Positions 7,519-15,757 of a stretch of 64,000 nt of DNA are shown here, one piece after another. The position numbers and the translations under genes are program-made. Under the pieces are notes generated by a model that was not told the DNA's origin, searched no databases, and saw nothing but the letters and a program-made list of their open reading frames with translations. Origin of the DNA: Pseudomonadota bacterium (GTDB taxonomy: Bacteria > Myxococcota_A > Polyangia > Haliangiales > Haliangiaceae); assembly GCA_022360315.1 (NCBI GenBank), contig JAKSDA010000307.1:1-64000 (forward strand). Direction: 5' to 3'. Position 1 is the first letter of the stretch, and every line of letters starts with the position of its first letter.

Positions 7519-9189
7519 TCAGGCCACGATCTTGTTTGCTCGCTTGGCCGTCCTCGGATCTTCGTAATGGCAGATCACCAGCGTCATATCGTCGTCGAGA
7601 GGCGCCTGGCCGCCAAAGTCGTTTACCTGATTCACGATGCGATCGCGCAGTTCGACCACTTCGGTGTTGGTACCGTTCGAGTGGTGTTCCATGAGGATCC
7701 TGCGCAGTCGTTTTTCGCCAAAGCGCTCGCCGTTTTGCGCCACCCGATCGGTGAGACCATCGCTCGACAGGATGAGCATGTCGTCGGGCTGGAGGTCGCG
7801 TTCATCGGTCGTGATGCACTGCCGGGGATCGCCGAGCGGGTTGCCGCGCACCGCCAGTACGGCCAACTCGCCCTCGCCACTGCGGCGGTTGGGCCGGAGA
7901 AGATACGGAAACGTGTGTCCGGCGTTGGCAAAGGTCATCTTGCCCTTGTGGGGATCGAACATCACGGCAAAACAGGTCATGAGCAAATTGTTGGTGTTGC
8001 TGACGTCGCGGATCGCGAGATCGATGGCGCCGAGCAGCCGAGCTGGCGACATGATGGCCTCGTCGACCGCGGACAGCGCTTCGACTGCCCCGCGTGCCGT
8101 GGCGGCGATCATCGCTGCGGGTACGCCGTGCCCGGTGACGTCGCCGACCACGACCAAAAGCCGATCGCGCGACAAGAGGCGGTAGGTCCACCAATCGCCG
8201 CCGCACTGCTCGGCCATCTCACAGCGCCCGGTGAGCGAAAAATTGCCCACCGGCAACAGCTGAGGCGGCGGGCTCATGGTCTGCTGAACGTCGCGAGCGA
8301 GTTCGAGCTCGCGCTCGAGCGACGCCTTGTGCGCCATCTGGTGCAAAAGCAGACCCAGGCTCTCGGCCATGGAGTTGAAACTGTGGGCGAGCTGGCCGAT
8401 TTCATCGCGGGACTTGACGTGCACCCGCTGCCCGAAATCGCCGCCCGCAATATAACCCGCCTGCAGCGATAGCCGCTGCAGCGGCTGGGCGATGCGGCGG
8501 CTGCCCAAAACCGCCAACACAATGCCGAAGAGCAGGATGATGCCGGCAAACAAAAGCTGATTTCTGGCCGATTTACTGGCCTCTTGATGAGCCGATGCAA
8601 CCGAGGCGGCGATGCGCTCTCTTACCTCGCTCGTGGTCATTCCCAGGCGCACCCGGCCGACCAGATTGCCGTCCCTGAGCCGGGCATTGCCGCCAAATGT
8701 CCATTTCGTTTGATCGGCTTCGTTCTCGACAAACGCCAGATCGCTCCTGCTCCCCGATTCGGTCACTTGCTTCGCATTGGACTGCAACTTGTGGTAGACC
8801 TCGTCTTTGGGGGCGGTTCCCAGCGCTCCATCCGGTTTGCGCACGAGGACTTTGTTTGACGGCTGGTCGATGATCATGATCCACTCGACCGATGGGTTCT
8901 CGGTCAACGCCTTCTCGGCCAGTTCATGCAACACATCGATGTCCGAGACCGAGATGGATAGAGCGGCCGACGACGCCAGATTGCGGACCATCATTTCAGC
9001 CCGTTCGCGCAGGGCCTGCTCGCCTTCGGCCTGCCGTGCATTGGCCTGAGACTCGGCCAGTCGGTTGAGGGTCCGCAAGCTGTAAAACGCGCTTGTGCCT
9101 ACAGAAGCGACGACCAGAACGATCATCGCGAGGACGAGTTTAGTACCGAGTGTGATTCCTCGTGAGTTGCTTATGCTTTCGTTCTGCAT
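7519..9189 (-). CDS. Membrane HAMP-SpoIIE/PP2C-type serine phosphatase
   Basis: The 556-residue product has an N-terminal membrane segment (about residues 15-38), a periplasmic sensor-like region (about 40-208) and a second membrane segment (about 211-230, NQLLFAGIILLFGIVLAVLG). A HAMP linker (about 231-283) and a coiled-coil/SpoIIE phosphatase domain (about 290-545) follow. Metal-binding motifs of the PP2C fold are visible: GGDWW, VVGDVTGHGVPAAM, FANAGH, LSSDGLTDR and DDDMTLVI. Such proteins dephosphorylate anti-sigma-factor antagonists or other phosphoserine targets in response to an external signal. It is the first gene of the minus-strand group with the TPR and PhnD-like genes. This suggests that periplasmic ligand sensing is tied to phosphatase output (inference). 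Confidence 0.9.
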   Translation of the reverse strand: MQNESISNSRGITLGTKLVLAMIVLVVASVGTSAFYSLRTLNRLAESQANARQAEGEQALRERAEMMVRNLASSAALSISVSDIDVLHELAEKALTENPSVEWIMIIDQPSNKVLVRKPDGALGTAPKDEVYHKLQSNAKQVTESGSRSDLAFVENEADQTKWTFGGNARLRDGNLVGRVRLGMTTSEVRERIAASVASAHQEASKSARNQLLFAGIILLFGIVLAVLGSRRIAQPLQRLSLQAGYIAGGDFGQRVHVKSRDEIGQLAHSFNSMAESLGLLLHQMAHKASLERELELARDVQQTMSPPPQLLPVGNFSLTGRCEMAEQCGGDWWTYRLLSRDRLLVVVGDVTGHGVPAAMIAATARGAVEALSAVDEAIMSPARLLGAIDLAIRDVSNTNNLLMTCFAVMFDPHKGKMTFANAGHTFPYLLRPNRRSGEGELAVLAVRGNPLGDPRQCITTDERDLQPDDMLILSSDGLTDRVAQNGERFGEKRLRRILMEHHSNGTNTEVVELRDRIVNQVNDFGGQAPLDDDMTLVICHYEDPRTAKRANKIVA

Positions 9190-9311
9190 GCGTTAGACCG
9201 CCTGATCGTAGTATCTCATAGATTCGCACGTATTCGCATGTCTGGCGAAGCACATAGTGAGAATGCCCTCGCAAATTACGGTAGCCAACTATCGGTGTTC
9301 AACCCACTGTA

Positions 9312-9341
9312 TTGACGGATACGGTTGGTCGAAATTATAGT
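9312..9341 (+). promoter_or_regulatory. Sigma-70-type promoter for the TonB receptor gene
   Basis: TTGACG (9312-9317) and TATAGT (9336-9341) are separated by 18 bp, each one mismatch from consensus. The expected start point is near 9348, about 60 bases before the chosen ATG at 9409. Confidence 0.5.
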
Positions 9342-9408
9342 TTGCTCTGCAAATATTGGGCGCTCGATTCCAGTTTGTACAACCTTTTCGGACCATTCAA
9401 GGGTGACA

Positions 9409-11526
9409 ATGCATCGTTTATTGATGACGACCTTGGTAGCTCTCGGTTTGCACGCGACTACCCACGTGTATGCTCAAGAGGGCAATCCAGCAATTGCAGT
9501 AGACGAGCTTCCTCCATTCCCCGAGGTCACCCCCGAGGACAAGTTCGAGCGCGTGGCCGTGTTGAGCGCTCAGCAAACCGAGGAGGACGTCGTGGTCGGC
9601 GCCTCCAAACGCGAGCAATCGCTCGGCAGCGTCGCCAGTGCTGTCACAGTCCTTACATCAGACCAGGTCAAACGCTTTGGATTCCGCACGGTGGCCGAGG
9701 CACTCAGCACGGTATCCGGAATCTTTATCGTCGATGACCGCATGATCGAACGTGTGGGAATTCGAGGGGTTCAGTTGCTCGGCGACGCCAACACCCGCAT
9801 TCTGGTGCTGATCGACGGCAGCCCGCTCAACGAGCCCTGGAGCCAATACGTCGATACCAGCTACGCCCTGCCCATCCATCTGGACGACGTGGCGCGGATC
9901 GAGGTCATCCGTGGTCCGGTGTCGTCGGTGTACGGCACAAATGCATTTCTCGGCATCATCAATATTGTCACCTTGGGCGCCGATAAAGCTCCACCGGTGT
10001 ATGGTCGAGTAGGAGGGGATTCGTTTGGCTCTGCGACCGGCAATGTGGGCTTTGGCTACGGCACGGTCGATCGGCAAGTTCGTGCCAATGTGGCCTGGGC
10101 CCTACGCGGGGGCGAGGATCTCACCTATGATCCCGACGAAATCAGCCCATTCAACACCGATGCCGATGGTCTGGACGCGCTCAACGGCTCGGTTCAGGTC
10201 CACTTCGACCGGCTCTTTTTTCAGGTCCGCGGTCACACGCGCACCCGCGAGCTGCCCGGCGCACCGTATGACAGCCTGACCGGAGCGAGCGGCAACAAGA
10301 ACATCGACAGGCAGTTTCTGGCCGAGCTCGGCTACAATCGCGACTTCGGCGACGCGGTGACCATCGCCGGCCGGGTCTATGGCGATCGCTACCAATTCCG
10401 CGGCCTGCTGGAGTACGACGACGCCGGCAACCGCAGGACCTTCGAGAGTGTCGGCAACTCGCTGTGGTACGGCGGCGAGCTGCGCGTTCTCTTCGACATC
10501 GCAAACGCGATCTCGTCGCTGGGCGAGGATTTTCAGCTCGACCTGACCGCCGGCGTGGCGGCCGAGTGGAGCGAGACCGACAGCGAGAGTTTTATCCAGG
10601 ACATGCCCCAGGATACCGACGCCGATTTCGAGATCGACAGGCCGTTCAACATTCAGGGTCTCTATACCGAGCTCAATGTGGCACCGATGAGATGGCTGGC
10701 CGCCACTGCCGGGGTCAGGTTCGACCTCAACTCACAATTCGAAAACAAGATCAGTCCGCGAACTGCGCTCTTTTTGAGGAGTGGCGAACGGATCGGCGCC
10801 AAGCTGCTCTATGCCGAGGGATTTCGCAATCCGAGCATCTTCGAGGCGTTCTTCGCCGACGGGGTGCGCTATCGACCCGCGTGTGATCCCAACTGCGACA
10901 CCATGGGCGCAACACTGACCCCGGAATTGATCACCAGCTATGAAGCCGTGGTGTGGGGCCGGCCGCTTCCCGGCCTCAAGGTGCGAGCGTCGCTGTGGCG
11001 CTGGGATGTCGAGAAACTGATCGAAAAACGCCGCGTGTTCGATCCCGTCGCACTAGAAGAACGGCTGCAATATCAGAACCTGGCCTTTCTGAAGACCCAG
11101 GGTGTCGAGTTCGAGGGTTCTTATCGCGATACCAGTGGGTGGTACGGGTTTGGCAATGTTTCATTTGCAGACGTGACTCGCAATGAAGAAGATGCCCTCA
11201 ACGCGCCGAACTTGGTCGCCAAACTCGGTTTGTCGACCCCGCGCATCGCCGGCACACTCCACGTGTCATCCGATGTGAGCTATATGAGCGAGCGGCAGAC
11301 ACGCGATGAAGACGAAAGTGCACAAGCGCATGTCATGTGGAATGCGGCGCTTTACGTCCCCGACTACAGGGGATTCGACGTCACCATCGGCGTGCGCAAC
11401 GTGTTGGGGACGCGGCCAGAAGTACCGGCACAGGCCGACTACGACCGCCAGGATCCCGAAGCCGATCTACTTTTGATTCCCGGCCCGGGCCGAGAATTTT
11501 TCGGCCGTCTCGGTTATCGATTTTGA
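9409..11526 (+). CDS. TonB-dependent outer-membrane receptor
   Basis: The 705-residue product has a signal peptide (cleavage near VYAQ, residue 23). The plug domain shows the motifs LTSDQVKRFGFRTVAEALSTVSG, VGIRG, ILVLIDGSPLNEPW, ARIEVIRGPVSSVYGTNAF and INIVT. A beta-barrel of alternating strands follows and ends in ..FFGRLGYRF with the terminal aromatic residue needed for BAM insertion. The ATG at 9409 is chosen over an earlier in-frame start because it directly precedes the signal peptide and follows an AAGG site. TonB receptors import large or scarce ligands such as siderophores or cobalamin; the ligand here is unknown. A type-I binding lipoprotein gene follows after 102 bp. No tonB/exbBD is in the window. 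Confidence 0.9.
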   Translation: MHRLLMTTLVALGLHATTHVYAQEGNPAIAVDELPPFPEVTPEDKFERVAVLSAQQTEEDVVVGASKREQSLGSVASAVTVLTSDQVKRFGFRTVAEALSTVSGIFIVDDRMIERVGIRGVQLLGDANTRILVLIDGSPLNEPWSQYVDTSYALPIHLDDVARIEVIRGPVSSVYGTNAFLGIINIVTLGADKAPPVYGRVGGDSFGSATGNVGFGYGTVDRQVRANVAWALRGGEDLTYDPDEISPFNTDADGLDALNGSVQVHFDRLFFQVRGHTRTRELPGAPYDSLTGASGNKNIDRQFLAELGYNRDFGDAVTIAGRVYGDRYQFRGLLEYDDAGNRRTFESVGNSLWYGGELRVLFDIANAISSLGEDFQLDLTAGVAAEWSETDSESFIQDMPQDTDADFEIDRPFNIQGLYTELNVAPMRWLAATAGVRFDLNSQFENKISPRTALFLRSGERIGAKLLYAEGFRNPSIFEAFFADGVRYRPACDPNCDTMGATLTPELITSYEAVVWGRPLPGLKVRASLWRWDVEKLIEKRRVFDPVALEERLQYQNLAFLKTQGVEFEGSYRDTSGWYGFGNVSFADVTRNEEDALNAPNLVAKLGLSTPRIAGTLHVSSDVSYMSERQTRDEDESAQAHVMWNAALYVPDYRGFDVTIGVRNVLGTRPEVPAQADYDRQDPEADLLLIPGPGREFFGRLGYRF

Positions 11527-11628
11527 CAACTGTCACTATGTCGACCGAAATGTGGGATACCCCGATGTTGGTAACATGAGACTTTGGCAGTAGCATTGGT
11601 TGGCGGTCGGGAGCGATACTGTGTCGTC

Positions 11629-13074
11629 ATGAAGAGACACGGGGTGACAAAAGCGACTGGCCTTATCGGGTCTCTGCTGATCTTCGTGATCGGCGGCTGC
11701 CTGGACACCAGCGAGTCGAAGGGCGAAGTCATTCGACTCGGCTTGATGGCACCGTTAAACGCGCCGGTCCCGGAACTGGCAGATGCCAGTGCCTCCTTTG
11801 AGCGCGTGGCTCAAGCCGCTGTAGATGAGATCAATTCCCACGGCGGCGTCGATGGATACGAATTGGTCTTGATCATCCGAGGTGATATTTTTCCTCCCAG
11901 TCCATATATCACGGAGGTCATCGAAGAGCTCGATAACCTGGGTGTGGTCGGTGCCATCGGGCCGGTCATAACCCCCACGACAGAAATTGCCTGGCCTGCC
12001 GCCAAGGAGCATGAGTTCCCGCTCATTTCGCCCAGTTCGACCGCCGGCTCGCTGGCCGATGTCGAAGACGGCGGCTTTCTGTTTCGCAATGTCACCAACG
12101 ACCGGATCCAGGGTCTGGTCATGGCCTACAGCATCACCGACTACTTTGATGACCCCAGCACCTTACAGGAAGTCGATCCTCTCGACTGTGTCTACGTGCT
12201 TCATCAAGACGATTCCTACGGGGGGGATTTTGCCGCTGCGTTCACAGAGGTTTTTAGGGCGCAACAGCACAAGGTATTCGGCCCCATTGAGTTTGGGAAA
12301 GGTAGTATCACCAACCCTGATCAAGATCCCCAACCGGCCCGGGATTTGATCAATAGCGTCATGGCGTTGGATCCCTGCGATGCGGGCGATCGCGATGCGC
12401 TGCGCAACGTCATTCTGATCTCGCTCGACGACGTGTCCAACATCGTTCGAGGTTGGGACCAGATGCAACCGAAACCCAATATTCGGTGGTTCTTCACCGA
12501 TGGCGCCCGCACACCGGGATTCCTCGACGTCGCGCCCTCATCCGTTCTCAACATGGTCGGCACCTCACCGACCAATCCGATCCTCGGCGACGCGTACGAA
12601 GAACTCGATAAAGCCTACCGCGATCGCTACAACGGAAACATCGCCGAGTTGGTATTCAGCTCGCAGGTATGGGACGGGGTCTTTCTTTTTGCCGCTGCCC
12701 TGACCCTGCAGTTGCAAGACACTCCGTACAGTGAACTCGGCGGCGCCGGTCTGGTCCAGGCCCTCCGGGATGTGTCGACCGGCCCCGGGGTCATTCTGCA
12801 CGCAGGGCAGTGGCGCGACATGCTGGCTGCGATCAAATCAGGTGTCCCGGTCGATTTCGACGGTGCATCTGGACCCAACGACTTCGATGCGTGTGGCGAG
12901 ACCATTGGACCCTATGAATTCTGGCAGCTCGTGGAGGGAAACGATGGCGGTGTGAGTTTCAGCCAGCTCGAATTTTTCGACACCCGCGAACTGTCGCGCC
13001 AGCTGGCCACTCTCATGCAAGACACCACGGTCAAGGAGCTGCAGAGCAAGTGCCCCGAAGCGCTGATGCCCTGA
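11629..13074 (+). CDS. Type-I periplasmic-binding lipoprotein (LivJ-like)
   Basis: The 481-residue product starts with MKRHGVTKATG and a hydrophobic segment ending in a lipobox-like FVIGGC, so it should be lipid-anchored. The mature part has the two-lobe type-I periplasmic-binding pattern: IRLGLMAPLNAP, AAVDEINSHGGVDGYELVLIIRGD, VVGAIGPVITPTTEIAWPAAKEHEFPLISPSSTAG and a late QVWDGVFLFAAAL. The earlier TTG start at 11584 is rejected because it would bury the lipoprotein signal. Pairing with a TonB receptor is suggestive of outer-membrane uptake delivering ligand to a surface or periplasmic lipoprotein. No permease is present, so an ABC-transport role is not supported. Confidence 0.8.
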   Translation: MKRHGVTKATGLIGSLLIFVIGGCLDTSESKGEVIRLGLMAPLNAPVPELADASASFERVAQAAVDEINSHGGVDGYELVLIIRGDIFPPSPYITEVIEELDNLGVVGAIGPVITPTTEIAWPAAKEHEFPLISPSSTAGSLADVEDGGFLFRNVTNDRIQGLVMAYSITDYFDDPSTLQEVDPLDCVYVLHQDDSYGGDFAAAFTEVFRAQQHKVFGPIEFGKGSITNPDQDPQPARDLINSVMALDPCDAGDRDALRNVILISLDDVSNIVRGWDQMQPKPNIRWFFTDGARTPGFLDVAPSSVLNMVGTSPTNPILGDAYEELDKAYRDRYNGNIAELVFSSQVWDGVFLFAAALTLQLQDTPYSELGGAGLVQALRDVSTGPGVILHAGQWRDMLAAIKSGVPVDFDGASGPNDFDACGETIGPYEFWQLVEGNDGGVSFSQLEFFDTRELSRQLATLMQDTTVKELQSKCPEALMP

Positions 13075-13088
13075 CCCGCCGGGCATGA

Positions 13089-14126
13089 CTATGACCCCAG
13101 CGGCTTTTCGCCTCGGTCAGTCGCTGCCCGTCTCGGCGTCCGGATGTCCGATCGGCCGCGGCGAGTGGCCGGCTCGCTGAGCAGCTGGCGCACTGTGGAC
13201 TGCAGCGTCCACGGCCGCAGGTCCCAGCCGAGCTGGGTTGCCACACCGCGCAATTCGCGACTCAGCGTATCGATATCGGCGTAGCGCTTGTCGCGGTCTT
13301 TGGCCAGAGCGCGCGCCAGGATTTCGTCGATCGCTGCCGCGTCACCGCCTATATCGATGTCCAGATCGGCCAGCCTGGGCACCGCGTCTTCGACCACCGC
13401 GGTCAGAGTCAGATAATTGGCTGCACGGCGAAACAGCCGTCGGCCGGACAGAAGCTCCCACAACAGAACGCTCAGGGCAAAAATGTCGGTGCGGCGGTCG
13501 ATGGCTGCACCGCGAGCTTGCTCCGGAGACATATATGCATAGGTCCCCCGCACGGTTTTGTCTTCGCCGTCGCGAAGTCCGCTGGATGCCACGCTGAAGT
13601 CGATGAGCTTGGCCAGTCCGCTGGTCGAGACCAGGATGTTAGTGGGAGTGACATCCCCGTGGACGACATCGAGAGCACGGCCAGCGTCGTCGACGGCGTC
13701 GTGAACGTAGGCCAGAGCTTCGCACACATCGAGAACCAGACGCACAGCCAGTCCGGGGGGCAGTTTTCCCGGCGAGACCCGGTCGACCAGGTGGGCGAGG
13801 TCGGCACCGGGAACGTATTCCATGGCGATATAGGGACAATCGCCGACTTCACCGGTATCGAACACCTTGATCACCTTGGGATGGTCGAACTTGGCCGACA
13901 GTTCACCCTCCCTGGCAAAGAGCTCGAAAACCTCACTATAACGCGACATTTCGCGAGAAATGCGTTTGACAGCCAAAAGCGACATCGGGCCCGGGGTGTC
14001 CTCCCCAGCTCGCGACCTGGTAGCGACGAAGACCTCGGCGAGATCGCCCAGGCCAATACGGCGCAGCAGCCAGTACGGTCCAAACAGCATGATTTGTTCA
14101 ATCATACCATAGAACCGCCACAGCAT
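13089..14126 (-). CDS. Atypical eukaryotic-like Ser/Thr protein kinase
   Basis: The 345-residue product is a soluble kinase with a GLGDLAEVFVA glycine loop, a VKRISREM lysine and an IAMEYVPGADLAHLV hinge. The catalytic loop reads VVHGDVTPTN (about residue 154) where HRDxxxxN is usual, and DFS (about 176) replaces DFG. The activation segment ends in GTYAYMSPEQARG. The Asp and Asn of the catalytic loop are retained, so activity is possible, but the missing Arg makes it a non-RD kinase. Start: the ATG at 14126 has an AGGGA site about five bases upstream and overlaps the TGA of a 52-codon ORF (TGATG). The frame is open further upstream through a metallo-beta-lactamase-like segment that is treated separately. 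The C-terminal 40 residues are basic and without a membrane segment. Confidence 0.85.
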   Translation of the reverse strand: MLWRFYGMIEQIMLFGPYWLLRRIGLGDLAEVFVATRSRAGEDTPGPMSLLAVKRISREMSRYSEVFELFAREGELSAKFDHPKVIKVFDTGEVGDCPYIAMEYVPGADLAHLVDRVSPGKLPPGLAVRLVLDVCEALAYVHDAVDDAGRALDVVHGDVTPTNILVSTSGLAKLIDFSVASSGLRDGEDKTVRGTYAYMSPEQARGAAIDRRTDIFALSVLLWELLSGRRLFRRAANYLTLTAVVEDAVPRLADLDIDIGGDAAAIDEILARALAKDRDKRYADIDTLSRELRGVATQLGWDLRPWTLQSTVRQLLSEPATRRGRSDIRTPRRAATDRGEKPLGS

Positions 14127-14284
14127 CACGTTCCCTGTATTTCCCGTGCTCTCGTCTGCTCCACATAGTCCAGTATTTTGTCCATTGTGCACGGAAGAGA
14201 CGCGCGTAGCTCTATCGCGACACCCGCCGTTGCCCGGTTGTAGAGGTCGCTTTCGGAGACGAAGCTGCGCTCGCGCAGCGGCAT
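14126..14284 (-). CDS. Small hypothetical protein (52 aa) coupled to the kinase
   Basis: In a frame shifted by one from the kinase frame, an ATG at 14284 opens 52 codons ending with a TGA whose A is the first base of the kinase ATG. The product runs MPLRERSFVSESDLYNRATAG at the start and ends EQTRAREIQGT. It is helical in character, with no recognised family. The TGATG arrangement is a classic translational-coupling junction and is the main support. It could instead be a residual fragment of a decayed gene, since a metallo-beta-lactamase relic lies immediately upstream. Confidence 0.4.
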   Translation of the reverse strand: MPLRERSFVSESDLYNRATAGVAIELRASLPCTMDKILDYVEQTRAREIQGT

Positions 14285-14570
14285 TCTGGCGAATGTACGG
14301 CTCGGCGTCGAAGTGTCCGATGACTGTCACGCCGGCGGCAACAAACAAACGCAATCCCGCGCTGTGATCGTCGTGGTGATGAGTGGCGATAACCTGGGTA
14401 ACGAACTTACCGGGGAATGCTTCGCCGACCCAGGCCAAAATGGCATCGCTGCGCTCGGGATGGAGCGGTGCTGCGACAGTGACCACTCCGTCTTCCTGCT
14501 CGATCGGCATGACGAGAAAACGCCGTCCGTTCGCCCGGCGGGTGCCACAGTGGTACCATGGACCGGTCAT
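14285..14570 (-). pseudogene. Relic of a metallo-beta-lactamase-fold hydrolase gene
   Basis: This minus-strand frame encodes an internal slice of the metallo-beta-lactamase fold: EQEDGVVTVAAPLHPERSDA, FPGKFVTQVIATHHHDDHSAG and LRLFVAAGVTVIGHFDAE. THHHDDH is the zinc-binding HxHxDH signature. The N-terminal strands and the whole second half of the usual 250-300-residue domain are missing. The 5' end abuts the divergent acyl-CoA dehydrogenase start at 14569. The frame then runs without a stop into the kinase, so a fused 493-residue product is formally possible. A relic is preferred because the sequence between the relic and the kinase looks out of frame and low in coding character. Confidence 0.55.
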
Positions 14571-15720
14571 GTCGTTCGATCTCAGCTACACCGAAGAGCA
14601 GCACGCGCTGGTTCAAACCGCGCGCGATTTCACCAAAAACGAGATTATCCCGGTCGCCGCAAAGTACGACGAGACTGGCGAGTTTCCCCGCGACATCCTC
14701 GATCATGCGTGGACAACCGGCCTTCTCAACATCGAGGTCCCCGAACAATACGGCGGCCTGGGTGGCTCGTGTCTGGACCACTGCCTGATCCTCGAAGAAT
14801 TGGCCTATGGTTGTCTGGGCTTCGAAACATCGCTGGCCGCCAATATGCTGGGCGCCATGCCGCTTCTCATCGCCGGTACACAGGAACAGAAGAAGCAATA
14901 CCTGAGCCGCCTGACCGCAAAATCGTCTCTGGCCGCGTATTGCTGCTCCGAGCCCGAGGCTGGTTCAGACGTGGCCGGCCTGGTGACCAGGGTCGAAAAA
15001 CACGGCGACGAGTATGTGATCAGCGGCCAGAAGCGCTGGATCACCAACGGCGGAGTGGCCGACTGGTACACGGTACTGGCCACTTTCGACAGGAGCAAAC
15101 GGCACAAGGGTATCGCCTGTTTCGTGGTCGATGCCGATGCCAAAGGGGTCAAGCGCGGACGCAAAGAGGATAAGCTGGGCCAGCGCGCGTCCAACACAAC
15201 CGACGTCATCTTCGAAGAGGTCGTGGTGCCCAAAAGCGCACTGATCGGCGCAGAAGACGGCGGATTCAAGATCGCAATGAAGACCTTCGACCGGTCGCGG
15301 CCATGGATCGCTGCCGCGGCCGCAGGCGTCATCCGCCGCGCTCTTTTCGAGTCGCGGGCCTATGCCCTCGAACGCAAGACGTTTGGCGTGCCCATTGCCC
15401 AGCATCAGGCCATCCAGTTCATGCTCGCCGAGATGGCCATCGCCTACGAGAACACCCGCATGATGTGCCACAAGTCGGCGTGGAGCGTGGACCGCGGTGA
15501 TCTCAACAGCGTGTACTCGGCGGTGGCCAAGGCCTACGGCGCAGACGCGGCCATGAAGGCAACTACCGACGCAGTCCAGATTTTCGGCGGATACGGATAT
15601 ACCAAGGAGTACCCGGTCGAAAAACTCATGCGCGACGCCAAGCTGCTCCAGATCTATGAGGGCACCTCGCAGATCCAGCGCATGGTCATCGCACGCAACT
15701 TGCTCGCCCAGGTATCCTAG
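14569..15720 (+). CDS. Acyl-CoA dehydrogenase
   Basis: The 383-residue flavoprotein matches the usual family length (380-390). Visible motifs are the N-terminal helical domain (DLSYTEEQHALVQTARDF), the FAD-site CCSEPEAGSDVAG, KRWITNGG, and the C-terminal YGYTKEYPVEKLMRDAKLLQIYEGTSQIQ. The last carries the catalytic-base Glu found in short- and medium-chain enzymes. It oxidises acyl-CoA to 2-enoyl-CoA in the cytoplasm, passing electrons to ETF. The ATG at 14569 is chosen because the fold starts directly with MSFDLSYTEEQ. No other beta-oxidation genes are adjacent. The exact chain length cannot be told. Confidence 0.95.
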   Translation: MSFDLSYTEEQHALVQTARDFTKNEIIPVAAKYDETGEFPRDILDHAWTTGLLNIEVPEQYGGLGGSCLDHCLILEELAYGCLGFETSLAANMLGAMPLLIAGTQEQKKQYLSRLTAKSSLAAYCCSEPEAGSDVAGLVTRVEKHGDEYVISGQKRWITNGGVADWYTVLATFDRSKRHKGIACFVVDADAKGVKRGRKEDKLGQRASNTTDVIFEEVVVPKSALIGAEDGGFKIAMKTFDRSRPWIAAAAAGVIRRALFESRAYALERKTFGVPIAQHQAIQFMLAEMAIAYENTRMMCHKSAWSVDRGDLNSVYSAVAKAYGADAAMKATTDAVQIFGGYGYTKEYPVEKLMRDAKLLQIYEGTSQIQRMVIARNLLAQVS

Positions 15721-15757
15721 TTCCGCCGCGCTGGTGGCAACGGCTCGGCGTGGTACA

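Noticed and set aside
13089..14570. One 493-aa hydrolase-kinase fusion protein
   Set aside because: The hydrolase slice lacks most of its fold, a ribosome site and TGATG junction support a kinase start at 14126, and the linker looks out of frame.
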